This document shows positions 1-6,726 of a stretch of 11,981 nt of DNA, one piece after another (the stretch's first letter is position 1; each line of letters begins with the position of its first letter). Location: contig JAHECE010000061.1 in assembly GCA_024641895.1 (NCBI GenBank), positions 1-11,981 of the forward strand, in the 5' to 3' direction. This DNA comes from Actinomycetales bacterium (lineage in GTDB: Bacteria > Actinomycetota > Actinomycetes > Actinomycetales > JAHECE01). A program made the position numbers and the translations under genes. Under the pieces are notes generated by a model. It was not told the DNA's origin, searched no databases, and worked only from the letters and a program-made list of their open reading frames with translations.

Positions 1-156
1 CCCGGCCTTCGGCGTGCATCGGTCACCGCGCCGCAGCGCAGGGGCGCGCTGCCATCCCCCGGCTCCGAAACCCTCGCGCCGGGGCCGCCGCCACCCCGTC
101 CGCCGCACCCGACCGTGGTGCTGCCCGAACCGGGGCCGCTACGCGCGACATTGGTC

Positions 157-176
157 CCGGTGCGTCGTCACACCGG
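157..176. promoter_or_regulatory. Inverted repeat upstream of the hydrogenase operon, possible operator
   Basis: A 6-bp perfect inverted repeat, CCGGTG-N8-CACCGG, lies 35 bp before the hyhB start codon in the only non-coding leader of the operon. A TTGGTC sequence at 151-156 could be a -35 element, but no convincing -10 element follows at the usual 16-18 bp, so I do not call a promoter. The position and dyad suit a regulator site. In DNA this GC-rich a short repeat can arise by chance. Nothing else clear was seen in 1-211 apart from a weak CGGGG/CCCCG hairpin at 80-98, which might end an upstream gene. Confidence 0.25.
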
Positions 177-211
177 CGCAATAGCGTGCGAGCACGAACG
201 CGGGAGGCGCC

Positions 212-1393
212 ATGAACGAAACGCGTGTGATCGACCTCGGGGGGCTCCAGGCCCTCATCGATGCACTGTCCGCTCGCGGGTACACCGTGATCGGCCCGAC
301 GGTGCGTACCGGCTCGATCGTCAACGCACCGATCGCATCGATCGACGACCTGCCCCGGGGCTGGGGCGACGAGCAGGACGCGGCCCACTACCGCCTGCGC
401 AGGCGCGACGACGACGCTCTCTTCGGCTTCGCCTCGGGGGCGCAGTCGGCCAAGCCGGTGCTCTTCCCGGCGAACGAGCTCCTGTGGCGCAGCCGGCGGA
501 GCAACGGGAGCGTGACCGTCGAGAACCCGGAGCCAGGCACCACGACGACGACGACCGGCACCGGTCCGTATGCCCTTCTCGGCGTCCGCTCGTGCGACCT
601 TCGCGCCATCGGCATCCACGACGAGGTCCTGACGAGCCGTCAGTTCGGGGACGTCCACTACGCCGCCCGGCGCGCCGAGGCGTTCGTCGTGGCGGTCGCC
701 TGCTCGGACCCCGGCGGCACGTGCTTCTGCGTCTCGATGGGCACCGGGCCTTCCCCCACGACCCGCGAGGACGCTTCGTTCGACCTCGCGCTCACCGAGA
801 TCCTCGACGACGCCGGGCACCGGTTCGTGGTGGAGGTCGGCAGCGAGCGCGGCGCCGAGCTCCTCATCGAGGCAGGCGCACTCGAGGCCGCCGACTCCGA
901 CCTCGCAGCCGCGGCGGCCGTCGTCGAGGAGGCGGTCGGCCGCATGGGCCGGACCCTCGACACCGAGGGGCTGCGGGACGTGCTCTACGCCGCCGCGGAG
1001 AGCCCCCACTGGGACGACGTGGCCGCCCGGTGCCTCGCCTGCACGAACTGCACGATGGTCTGCCCGACGTGCTTCTGCACCAACGTCGAGGACGTCACGG
1101 ACCTCGACGGGACGTCGGCCGAGCGGCACCGGGTGTGGGACTCCTGCTTCTCCGCCTCCTTCTCCTACATCCACGGAGGCACCGTCCGGGACTCGACCAA
1201 GTCGAGGTACCGCCAGTGGATGACCCACAAGCTCGCGGCCTGGGTCGACCAGTTCGGCAGCTCCGGGTGCGTCGGCTGCGGCCGGTGCATCACCTGGTGC
1301 CCGGCAGCGATCGACATCACCGCAGAGGCCGCCGCGCTGCGTGCGTCGCTGCCGGGCAAGACCAGCACCACCAGCACCCGAACGAGCCGTTAG
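212..1393 (+). CDS. hyhB: Group 3b [NiFe]-hydrogenase beta subunit, iron-sulfur protein HyhB
   Basis: This is the 393-residue electron-transfer subunit linking the flavin subunit to the hydrogenase dimer in the cytoplasm. It carries two ferredoxin-type motifs near the C-terminus: CLACTNCTMVCP (C274, C277, C280, C284), followed by further cysteines C287 and C289, and CVGCGRCITWCP (C353, C356, C359, C363). Together these are enough for two [4Fe-4S] clusters. The N-terminal two-thirds has the family signatures GVRSCDLRAIGIHDE (C128) and ACSDPGGTCFC (C164, C171, C173), shared with the anaerobic sulfite reductase A subunit. That relationship is why such enzymes are called sulfhydrogenases. The ATG is preceded by GGGAGG at 202-207. 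A Thr-rich stretch (six Thr near residue 112) lies in a probable surface loop. It is the first gene of the operon. A sulfite reductase role is unlikely, because small and large hydrogenase subunits follow. Confidence 0.93.
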   Translation: MNETRVIDLGGLQALIDALSARGYTVIGPTVRTGSIVNAPIASIDDLPRGWGDEQDAAHYRLRRRDDDALFGFASGAQSAKPVLFPANELLWRSRRSNGSVTVENPEPGTTTTTTGTGPYALLGVRSCDLRAIGIHDEVLTSRQFGDVHYAARRAEAFVVAVACSDPGGTCFCVSMGTGPSPTTREDASFDLALTEILDDAGHRFVVEVGSERGAELLIEAGALEAADSDLAAAAAVVEEAVGRMGRTLDTEGLRDVLYAAAESPHWDDVAARCLACTNCTMVCPTCFCTNVEDVTDLDGTSAERHRVWDSCFSASFSYIHGGTVRDSTKSRYRQWMTHKLAAWVDQFGSSGCVGCGRCITWCPAAIDITAEAAALRASLPGKTSTTSTRTSR

Positions 1394-1402
1394 GGGATCA
1401 CC

Positions 1403-1864
1403 GTGCAGACGATCGAGCAGTACCTCCCGCAGCACCCGTTCTTCGGCGGCCTCGACGCCTCGACCATCGAGCTGCTGGCGGGGTGCGCGGTCAACGTCCA
1501 CTTCCACCCGCAGGACTACCTCTTCCACGAGAGTGGGCCCGCAGACACCTTCTACGTGGTCCGCCGTGGCAGGGTCAGCCTGGAAGTCAGCTCGCCCGCC
1601 GGTCCGCGCGTGGTCGACGTCGCGCAGGAGGACGACGTCGTGGGCTGGTCGTGGCTGGTGCCGCCGTACCGCTGGATGTTCGACGCGAAGGCGACCAGCG
1701 AGGTGAGCGCCGTTGCGTTCGACGCCACGTGCCTGCGGGCCAAGAGCGAGGCGGACCCGGCAGTCGGCTACGCCCTGCTGCAGCGGGTCGCTCAGGTGAT
1801 GCTGCACCGCCTGCAGTCGGCGCGCATCCGCCTCATGGACGTCTACGGGGGCAACGATGACTAG
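1403..1864 (+). CDS. Stand-alone cyclic-nucleotide-binding-like (Crp-type) domain protein
   Basis: This 153-residue protein starts with GTG behind AGGGGA (1392-1397). Its opening (HPFFGGLDASTIELLAGCA, then FHPQDYLFHESGPADTFYVVRRGRVSLEV) is the typical beta-roll start of the Crp/Fnr sensor domain. No helix-turn-helix follows: the chain ends about 35 residues after the roll in one long helix (about 115-145), so it should not bind DNA itself. The phosphate-binding cassette, normally GEL...R(S/T)A, is replaced by GWSWLVPPYRWMFDAKA (residues 81-97). The usual Glu is absent and the Arg is not in its normal place, so classic cAMP binding is doubtful. It sits between the beta and gamma subunit genes and overlaps hyhG by 8 bp. 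I infer a hydrogenase-associated subunit, scaffold or sensor. Fold confidence is high; function is unknown. Confidence 0.85.
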   Translation: MQTIEQYLPQHPFFGGLDASTIELLAGCAVNVHFHPQDYLFHESGPADTFYVVRRGRVSLEVSSPAGPRVVDVAQEDDVVGWSWLVPPYRWMFDAKATSEVSAVAFDATCLRAKSEADPAVGYALLQRVAQVMLHRLQSARIRLMDVYGGNDD

Positions 1865-2738
1865 CCTCGCAGGCCCAGACACCGCAGGGTCGCCGTCGAC
1901 CACGAGGGCGGTCCGCACCGACCCGATGCTTCCGCGGGAGTTCGTCGTCACGCGTACCCGCCAGGACACCCGCGACACCTACACCCTCGAGCTCAAGGCG
2001 GCCGACGGCGCTCCGCTGCGCTTCGCCGCAGGGCAGTTCACGATGCTGCAGGCCTTCGGGGTCGGCGAGGCGCCGATCTCGATCAGCGGCGACCCCGCCT
2101 GTCCCGACCTGCTCGAGCACACGATCCGCAACGTCGGCTCCGTGACCTCGGCCCTGGCGACGGCTCCGCCGGGCACCGTGCTCGGCGTCCGTGGACCCTT
2201 CGGCACCGGCTGGGAGGTCCAGGACGGCAAGGGCGGCGACGTCGTCTTCGTCGCCGGCGGCATCGGCCTGGCGCCGCTGCGACCCGCGATCCTCGAGCTC
2301 GTGGCCCAGCGCGCCGAGTACGGCCGCGTGGTGCTGCTGTACGGCGCCCGGACGCCGGAGGACATCCTGTTCGGCGACGACCTGCACGACTGGGCGCGCA
2401 AGCACGGGATCGTCGTCGAGGTCACGGTCGACAACGGCCAGCACGCCTGGCGCGGACGGGTCGGGCTGGTCACGCAGCTCGTCTCGCGTGCCGGTTTCGA
2501 CCCGAGCAACACCCTCGCCATGGTCTGCGGCCCCGAGGTGATGATGCGCTTCGCGGCCACCGCTCTCGCCGACCGCGGCGTGCGGCCCGAACGGCTGCGG
2601 CTGTCCATGGAACGGAACATGAAGTGCGGGGTCGGCCTTTGTGGGCACTGCCAGCTGCGCGAGCTGTTCCTCTGCGTCGACGGGCCGGTGCTCTCCTACG
2701 ACCGCCTCGCTCCCCTGATGGCCCGCACCGAGCTCTGA
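1857..2738 (+). CDS. hyhG: Group 3b hydrogenase gamma subunit, FAD/NAD(P)-binding diaphorase HyhG
   Basis: This 293-residue flavoprotein passes electrons between NAD(P)(H) and the Fe-S chain. It has the ferredoxin-reductase layout. The FAD-binding barrel contains GQFTMLQAF and APISISG (residues 72-78, the form this family uses in place of RxYS). The nucleotide-binding fold contains FVAGGIGLAPLRP (about 131-143) and CGPEVMM (224-230). A C-terminal [2Fe-2S] loop, KCGVGLCGHC followed by FLC, uses C257, C262, C265 and C273. The ATG at 1857 overlaps the end of the preceding gene by 8 bp and has GGGGG at 1847-1851, so translation is probably coupled. An ATG at 1926 is a possible later start, because residues 1-24 look like a disordered tail. 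Related PyrK/sulfite reductase B proteins share this layout, but the neighbours fix it as a hydrogenase subunit. NADP versus NAD preference cannot be read safely from the sequence. Confidence 0.93.
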   Translation: MTSLAGPDTAGSPSTTRAVRTDPMLPREFVVTRTRQDTRDTYTLELKAADGAPLRFAAGQFTMLQAFGVGEAPISISGDPACPDLLEHTIRNVGSVTSALATAPPGTVLGVRGPFGTGWEVQDGKGGDVVFVAGGIGLAPLRPAILELVAQRAEYGRVVLLYGARTPEDILFGDDLHDWARKHGIVVEVTVDNGQHAWRGRVGLVTQLVSRAGFDPSNTLAMVCGPEVMMRFAATALADRGVRPERLRLSMERNMKCGVGLCGHCQLRELFLCVDGPVLSYDRLAPLMARTEL

Positions 2739-2751
2739 GACGAGGCCCGCG

Positions 2752-3603
2752 ATGACCACCACGACCCAGCCACACTCTCACTCCCACGGCGACACACCGC
2801 CGGTGTCGAAAGCGACGCCGAAGCTCGCCGTCTGGAAGTTCGCCTCGTGCGACGGCTGCCAGCTCACCCTCCTCAACTGCGAGGACGAGCTGCTCGCCGT
2901 CGCGGGGGCAGTCGACATCGCCTACTTCCCGGAGGCCACCCGCGCCGTCGTCGAGGGTCCCTACGACGTCTCGCTCGTCGAGGGCTCGGTCACCACGCCG
3001 GAGGAGGTCGAGCGCATCCAGCACGTGCGCGAGGTCTCCCGCACCCTCATCACGATCGGGGCGTGCGCGACGGCCGGCGGCATCCAGGCCCTGCGCAACT
3101 TCGGGGACGTCGCCGAGTTCCGCTCGATCGTCTACGCGCACCCGGAGTACCTCTCGACGCTCGCCCGCTCGACGCCGATCGCCGCGCACGTGAGCGTGGA
3201 CTTCCAGCTGCGGGGCTGCCCGATCGACAAGCGCCAGCTGCTCGAGGTGCTCGCGGCCTCCATCCAGGGCCGCAAGCCCCGGATCCCCTCGTACAGCGTG
3301 TGCGTCGAGTGCAAGCGCCGAGGCACCGTGTGCGTCACCGTCGCCAACGGCACGCCCTGCCTCGGACCCGTCACGCAGGCGGGGTGCGGCGCCCTGTGCC
3401 CGGCCTTCGACCGAGGCTGCTACGGCTGCTTCGGCCCGCAGGACTCACCGAACACGTCCTCCCTCGCCGACCGGCTGCTGCTCGGGGGCATGAGCGAGGC
3501 CGAGGTCATGCGCATCTACCGCACGTTCAACGCCGCGTCCGAGCCGTTCCGCCGTGAGAGCGAACGGCACGAGCCCGGCCTCGAGGAGGGGGCTCACTCA
3601 TGA
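2752..3603 (+). CDS. hyhS: Group 3b [NiFe]-hydrogenase small (delta) subunit HyhS
   Basis: This 283-residue subunit carries electrons from the [NiFe] site outwards. The proximal [4Fe-4S] ligands are visible as SCDGC (C33, C36), GACATAGG (C105) and RGCPID (C156). The C-terminal domain supplies eight further cysteines (C184, C187, C194, C203, C212, C216, C223, C226), enough for two more all-cysteine [4Fe-4S] clusters, as in characterised group 3 enzymes. There is no Tat signal peptide, so the protein is cytoplasmic. The N-terminus is a Thr/His-rich tail (PHSHSHGD, residues 7-14) ahead of the fold, which begins near KLAVWKF; it may simply be disordered. The start follows GAGG at 2742-2745, 13 bp after hyhG. 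The stop overlaps the hyhL start as ATGA. All expected cluster ligands are present, so the subunit looks functional. Confidence 0.95.
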   Translation: MTTTTQPHSHSHGDTPPVSKATPKLAVWKFASCDGCQLTLLNCEDELLAVAGAVDIAYFPEATRAVVEGPYDVSLVEGSVTTPEEVERIQHVREVSRTLITIGACATAGGIQALRNFGDVAEFRSIVYAHPEYLSTLARSTPIAAHVSVDFQLRGCPIDKRQLLEVLAASIQGRKPRIPSYSVCVECKRRGTVCVTVANGTPCLGPVTQAGCGALCPAFDRGCYGCFGPQDSPNTSSLADRLLLGGMSEAEVMRIYRTFNAASEPFRRESERHEPGLEEGAHS

Positions 3604-4907
3604 GCCACAAGCTGACCGACGGCGGGCAGGTGATGCACGTCGGCACCCTCGCCCGCGTCGAGGGCGAAGGCGCGATGCACATCGAGTACCGCGACGGGAA
3701 GGTCACGAACGTCCAGCTGCGGATCTACGAGCCGCCGCGCTTCTACGAGGCATTCCTGCGCGGGCGCTCGTACACGGAGCCCCCGGACATCACCGCCCGG
3801 ATCTGCGGGATCTGCCCCGTGGCCTACCAGACCAGCTCGTGCTGGGCGATGGAGGACGCCTGCGGCGTCACCGTCCCCGACGCGATCAGGCTCATGCGAC
3901 GGCTCCTGTACTGCGGCGAGTGGATCGAGAGTCACGCGCTGCACATGTTCCTGCTGCACGCGCCCGACTTCCTCGGCTACGAGAGCGCCATCGCCATGGC
4001 GGCCGACTACCCCGCCGTCGTCGAGAGCGCGCTGCGGATGAAGAAGGCCGGCAACGACCTGATGGACATCGTCGGCGGGCGCTCGGTTCACCCGATCAAC
4101 GTCAAGCTCGGCGGGTTCTACCGGATGCCCAGCGTCGCCGAGCTCCGGGCCTTCCGGCCCAAGCTGGAGCAGGCGCTCGAGGAGGCCCTCGCCGCCGTCA
4201 AGCTCGTCTCCACGTTCGACTTCCCCGACATGGAGCAGCCGTACGAGTACCTCTCGCTCCGGTCCGAGTGGGGATACCCGATCGAGACGGGCGACGTCGT
4301 CACCACCGCCGGCAAGTCCTTCCGCGTTCAGGACTTCACCAAGCACATCCAGGAGCAGCACGTCGCCCACTCCAACGCGCTGCACGCGACGCTGGACGGC
4401 GGTGGACCGTACGTCGTCGGCCCGCTCGCGCGCTACACCCTGAACTTCGACCGGCTCTCGCCGCTCGCCCAGGACGCGGCTCGGGAGGCCGGGCTCGGCG
4501 AGACGTGCCGCAACCCGTTCAAGTCGATCATCGTGCGCGGGGTCGAGCTCGTCGAGGCGTACCACGAGTCACTGCGGATCATCGACGGCTGGGTGGACGG
4601 CGTCCCACCGTCGGTCCCGGTGCCGGCGCGGGCCGGCGAGGGCTTCGGCGCCAGCGAGGCCCCGCGGGGGGTCCTCTTCCACCGGTACATCATCGACGAG
4701 GCCGGGATCATCAAGGACGCCCAGATCGTCCCGCCGACGTCGCAGAACCAGCCGAGCGTCGAGGCGGACCTGCGCACGATGGTCGAGATGTGGCACGAGC
4801 TCGACGACCACGCGCTCTCCCACCGGTGCGAGCAGGCGATCCGGAACTACGACCCGTGCATCTCCTGCGCCACGCACTTCCTCGACCTGACGGTGGATCG
4901 GAAGTGA
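3600..4907 (+). CDS. hyhL: Group 3b [NiFe]-hydrogenase large (alpha, catalytic) subunit HyhL
   Basis: This 435-residue subunit binds the Ni-Fe(CN)2CO centre where H2 is split or made. Both metal-binding motifs are intact: RICGICPVAYQTSS (R67, C69, C72) near the N-terminus and DPCISCATH (C420, C423, H426) near the C-terminus. They have the form seen in group 3b (NADP-linked, bidirectional) enzymes. Nine residues (FLDLTVDRK) follow H426. By analogy with other large subunits this tail is removed by the maturation protease once nickel is in place. The ATG overlaps the hyhS stop by 4 bp, with a strong GAGGAGG at 3583-3589, so small and large subunits should be made together. Length and motifs match the family; nothing is missing. 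Group assignment rests on the motifs and the beta/gamma subunit context, not on a computed phylogeny. Confidence 0.96.
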   Translation: MSHKLTDGGQVMHVGTLARVEGEGAMHIEYRDGKVTNVQLRIYEPPRFYEAFLRGRSYTEPPDITARICGICPVAYQTSSCWAMEDACGVTVPDAIRLMRRLLYCGEWIESHALHMFLLHAPDFLGYESAIAMAADYPAVVESALRMKKAGNDLMDIVGGRSVHPINVKLGGFYRMPSVAELRAFRPKLEQALEEALAAVKLVSTFDFPDMEQPYEYLSLRSEWGYPIETGDVVTTAGKSFRVQDFTKHIQEQHVAHSNALHATLDGGGPYVVGPLARYTLNFDRLSPLAQDAAREAGLGETCRNPFKSIIVRGVELVEAYHESLRIIDGWVDGVPPSVPVPARAGEGFGASEAPRGVLFHRYIIDEAGIIKDAQIVPPTSQNQPSVEADLRTMVEMWHELDDHALSHRCEQAIRNYDPCISCATHFLDLTVDRK

Positions 4908-4914
4908 CGTCGAC

Positions 4915-5559
4915 GTGAGCACAGGACAGGGGCCCTCCTCTCGGGGGCCCCTCCCTGTTGCGGCGGGTGGTGTTGCGGCGGGTGGTGTTGGGAGCGAAAC
5001 CGGTGCTCCGGTGCCTGGTTCGGGTGCGGCCGTCGGTACGGGCGTGGGAACTCCCGACGTCGACGCTCTCGGTCCCCTCGTGGTGGGCCTCGGCTCCCCG
5101 GACCGCGGGGACGACGCGGTCGGTCCGGTAGTCGCGCGCCGTATCGCAGACCTCCACCCATCCGGCGTCCGCGTGCTCGCCCATGAGGACCCCACGGACC
5201 TCGTGGTCTCGATGACCGGCGCGAGCGCGGTGGTCATCATCGATGCCGTGCTGTCACCGGGCTCGGCTCCGGGCGACCTGATCGTGCTCGAGACCGGCGA
5301 AGGGGTCGCGCCGCTTCCGGAGGACGCCTGGGCGAGGACCGGCCGGGGCGGGACCCACGCCTTCGGCCTCGCGGCCGCCGTCGAGCTCGCGCGGGCCCTC
5401 AAACGACTGCCGCCACGAGTAGTGCTGATCGGGATCGCCGCGTCCGGGTTCGAGCACGGCGAACCGCTCTCGCCCGGCGTGGCCGACGCGGTGAACCGCG
5501 CCACTGCGGCGGCGTTGGATGCGCTGGGGGTTGCCGCCCCCGGGGTCCCGGCGCGCTGA
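4915..5559 (+). CDS. Hydrogenase large-subunit maturation protease (HyaD/HycI family)
   Basis: This nickel-dependent endopeptidase is expected to cut HyhL after H426 and so close the active site. The core motif GLGSPDRGDDAVG (residues 58-70; D67 aligns with the first nickel ligand), VVIIDAV (D110) and GGTHAFGL (H148) supply the three expected metal ligands. With the GTG at 4915, only 7 bp after hyhL, the protein has 214 residues; the family is usually about 150-170. The extra 55 residues are Gly/Ala/Pro-rich, contain a duplicated VAAGG and span a strong hairpin. The true start may therefore be a later GTG, such as 5044 (171 residues) or 5080. I give the longest frame and regard the start as unsettled. 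It is the last gene of the operon and serves its neighbour HyhL. Confidence 0.85.
   Translation: MSTGQGPSSRGPLPVAAGGVAAGGVGSETGAPVPGSGAAVGTGVGTPDVDALGPLVVGLGSPDRGDDAVGPVVARRIADLHPSGVRVLAHEDPTDLVVSMTGASAVVIIDAVLSPGSAPGDLIVLETGEGVAPLPEDAWARTGRGGTHAFGLAAAVELARALKRLPPRVVLIGIAASGFEHGEPLSPGVADAVNRATAAALDALGVAAPGVPAR
4928..4952 (+). terminator. GC-rich hairpin after hyhL: terminator, attenuator or mRNA stabiliser
   Basis: The arms AGGGGCCC (4928-4935) and GGGCCCCT (4945-4952) pair perfectly. A T-G and a C-G pair extend this to a 10-bp stem with a 5-base loop, starting 21 bp after the hyhL stop. There is no real T run after it, which is common for hairpins in high-GC actinobacteria. It lies inside the longest protease reading frame, so it could lower protease expression relative to the hydrogenase subunits, or mark the end of the main transcript with the protease starting further on. 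Pairing is seen directly; the role is inferred. Confidence 0.55.
4956..4985 (+). repeat. Two tandem copies of a 15-bp unit in the 5' end of the protease frame
   Basis: The unit TGTTGCGGCGGGTGG occurs twice back to back (4956-4970, 4971-4985), followed by five further matching bases. In the protease frame it encodes VAAGG-VAAGG. The unit length is a multiple of three, so gain or loss would keep the frame. It adjoins the hairpin at 4928-4952, which suggests this segment is a weakly constrained leader or linker. Confidence 0.8.
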
Positions 5560-5601
5560 ACGCAGCACCCCTCGGCACACCCGACCCCCCGAACGCAGCA
5601 C
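5558..5601 (+). repeat. 11-bp direct repeat after the protease gene
   Basis: GAACGCAGCAC occurs at 5558-5568, overlapping the protease stop codon, and again at 5591-5601, 33 bp apart. The shorter string GAACGCAG recurs at 6707-6714 beyond the DUF559 gene. This is a short match in GC-rich DNA, so it may be chance or the remains of a small intergenic repeat. Confidence 0.45.
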
Positions 5602-5686
5602 TCGACCGGCCGGCCGGGCTGGGCCTCGACGGAGGAGCACTCGCCTCCCTCCCCCGACGCCGTGACCGTCGGCCCGTCCCCAGGCG

Positions 5687-5727
5687 GGGTCGGCCGGCGA
5701 GCCTCGCGCAGGCTCGGCGTCGGACCC
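5687..5727 (+). terminator. Interrupted inverted repeat before the DUF559 gene
   Basis: GGGTC (5687-5691) pairs with GACCC (5723-5727), and CGAGCC (5698-5703) pairs with GGCTCG (5711-5716) around a 7-base loop, with a partly paired internal loop between. The structure ends 7 bp before the DUF559 start codon, where a ribosome-binding site would be expected. It could be the end of the hydrogenase operon transcript, an operator for the next gene, or an RNA structure that limits its translation. No T run follows. The rest of 5560-5734 holds only the 11-bp repeats and a small GGAGG/CCTCC hairpin. Confidence 0.4.
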
Positions 5728-5734
5728 TCGAACC

Positions 5735-6622
5735 ATGACTCGACCCGCAGCCGTCCCCGCGGCGCTGTCGCGCGGCCCCTTCACCCGCACGCAGGCACTG
5801 GACGTGATCAGCCCGGACACTCTGCGGGGCCCCTCGTATCAGCGCATGCTGCGCGGGGTGCACCGGCGGGCCGGCGACATCACCCACCTCGACCGGATCC
5901 TCGCAGCGCGCCAGGTTCTCCCCGGCGATGCTGCACTCGCCGGGCTGAGCGCTCTGTGGGCCCACGGGGTGGAGCTTGCGAAGTCGACGGCTCCGGTCGA
6001 CGTCATCCTTCCCCCGGGCAACAAGGCGCGCGATCGCTCCCACCTGCGCATCCGTCGAGCGCTCCTGCCGCCAGGCGAGACCGTGACGCTCGCGCTCGGC
6101 CCGACTACCAGTGCCGCCCGGACCGCGTTCGACCTCGCGCGGGCGGGCGCCCCGCTCGACACGGTCCCCCAGCTGGACCAGCTGGTCCGGGCCACCGGAG
6201 TGACTCGGACGCAGGTGCTCGCGGTGAGCGCCGCTCACCCTGGGACTCGGTGGCTCAGCCGAGTGCGACCGGCGCTGGACCTGGTGGACCCGCGCGCCGA
6301 GTCCGTGCGGGAGTCGCAGCTCCGCGTGGCCTGCATGGCTGCCGGATTGCCGCGGCCCGTCACGCAGCACATCGTTCGCACGGCGGAAGGCGGCTTCGTC
6401 GCGCGGGTGGACCTCGCGTGGCCCGAGCTCAGGGTGGCGCTCGAGTACGACGGTGCTCACCACGACGAACGAGACCAGGTGGTCCGCGACCGCGCCCGCG
6501 CGAACGCGATCCGAAGGGCCGGCTGGACGCTGCTCATCGTCGACGCATCGCAGTTCGCGCGACGCGACGAGATGCTCACGATGATCCGGGCCGTGCTCCG
6601 GACGGCCGGCTCTCCTGGCTGA
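5735..6622 (+). CDS. AbiEi-like winged-helix plus DUF559 (Vsr-like nuclease fold) protein
   Basis: This 295-residue protein belongs to a widespread actinobacterial family of uncertain role. The N-terminal 60 residues (SRGPFTRTQALD ... YQRMLRGVHRR) resemble the winged-helix region of AbiEi-type antitoxins. The C-terminal 100 residues form a DUF559 domain with the fold of very-short-patch-repair endonucleases. Candidate acidic active-site residues are E193 (RESQLR), D226 (RVDLAWPE) and E237 with D239 (ALEYDGAHH), followed by the helix RDRARANAIRRAGW and the strand TLLIVDA. All core signatures are present, so it looks intact. No partner toxin or methylase lies beside it, and no hydrogenase role is known. 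No clear Shine-Dalgarno precedes the ATG, so the mRNA may be leaderless or the start may differ. It appears to be an independent gene lodged between the hydrogenase structural and maturation operons. Confidence 0.8.
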   Translation: MTRPAAVPAALSRGPFTRTQALDVISPDTLRGPSYQRMLRGVHRRAGDITHLDRILAARQVLPGDAALAGLSALWAHGVELAKSTAPVDVILPPGNKARDRSHLRIRRALLPPGETVTLALGPTTSAARTAFDLARAGAPLDTVPQLDQLVRATGVTRTQVLAVSAAHPGTRWLSRVRPALDLVDPRAESVRESQLRVACMAAGLPRPVTQHIVRTAEGGFVARVDLAWPELRVALEYDGAHHDERDQVVRDRARANAIRRAGWTLLIVDASQFARRDEMLTMIRAVLRTAGSPG

Positions 6623-6623
6623 C

Positions 6624-6663
6624 GCGCCGACCCGCGCCTGCGAACCCGAGGCACGCGCCGCAC
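6624..6663. repeat. 40-bp direct repeat, copy 1
   Basis: This 40-bp block begins GCGCCGACCCGCGCCTGCG and ends ACGCGCCGCAC. It starts two bases after the DUF559 stop codon and is repeated perfectly at 6727-6766, an offset of 103 bp. It lies in the 160-bp gap between two convergent genes and is not coding in either. It is not itself a strong palindrome. A shorter match, CCTGCGAACC, lies between the two copies at 6668-6677. Confidence 0.85.
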
Positions 6664-6700
6664 AACACCTGCGAACCGGGTGCCGAGGCCCTCGAGCGGC

Positions 6701-6717
6701 CCCCGCGAACGCAGGGG
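6701..6717. terminator. Small GC hairpin between convergent genes, possible shared terminator
   Basis: CCCCGC (6701-6706) pairs with GCAGGGG (6711-6717) around a GAAC tetraloop, leaving one bulged A. It lies between the stop codons of the plus-strand DUF559 gene and minus-strand hypE, where a two-way terminator is expected. There is no T run on either side. The pairing is short, so this is a modest call. Confidence 0.35.
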
Positions 6718-6726
6718 TCGAAGCCA

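Noticed and set aside
146..166. DosR-type hypoxia box before hyhB
   Set aside because: Only a loose half-site (GGTCCC) is present and the matching other half is missing, so it is not supported by sequence alone.
1403..1864. Full Crp/Fnr transcription factor
   Set aside because: The 153-residue chain ends after the dimer helix. No helix-turn-helix domain is encoded and the next gene begins at once.
23..1978. Long open frame of 651 codons on the minus strand opposite hyhB and the cNMP-like gene
   Set aside because: It is an antisense shadow typical of high-GC DNA: Arg/Val/Asp-rich with no recognisable motifs, while the plus strand holds clear Fe-S and cNMP-fold genes.
212..2738. Anaerobic sulfite reductase (AsrA/AsrB) genes
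   Set aside because: The beta and gamma subunits are homologous to AsrA/AsrB, but the catalytic AsrC is absent and the hydrogenase small and large subunits follow directly in the same operon.
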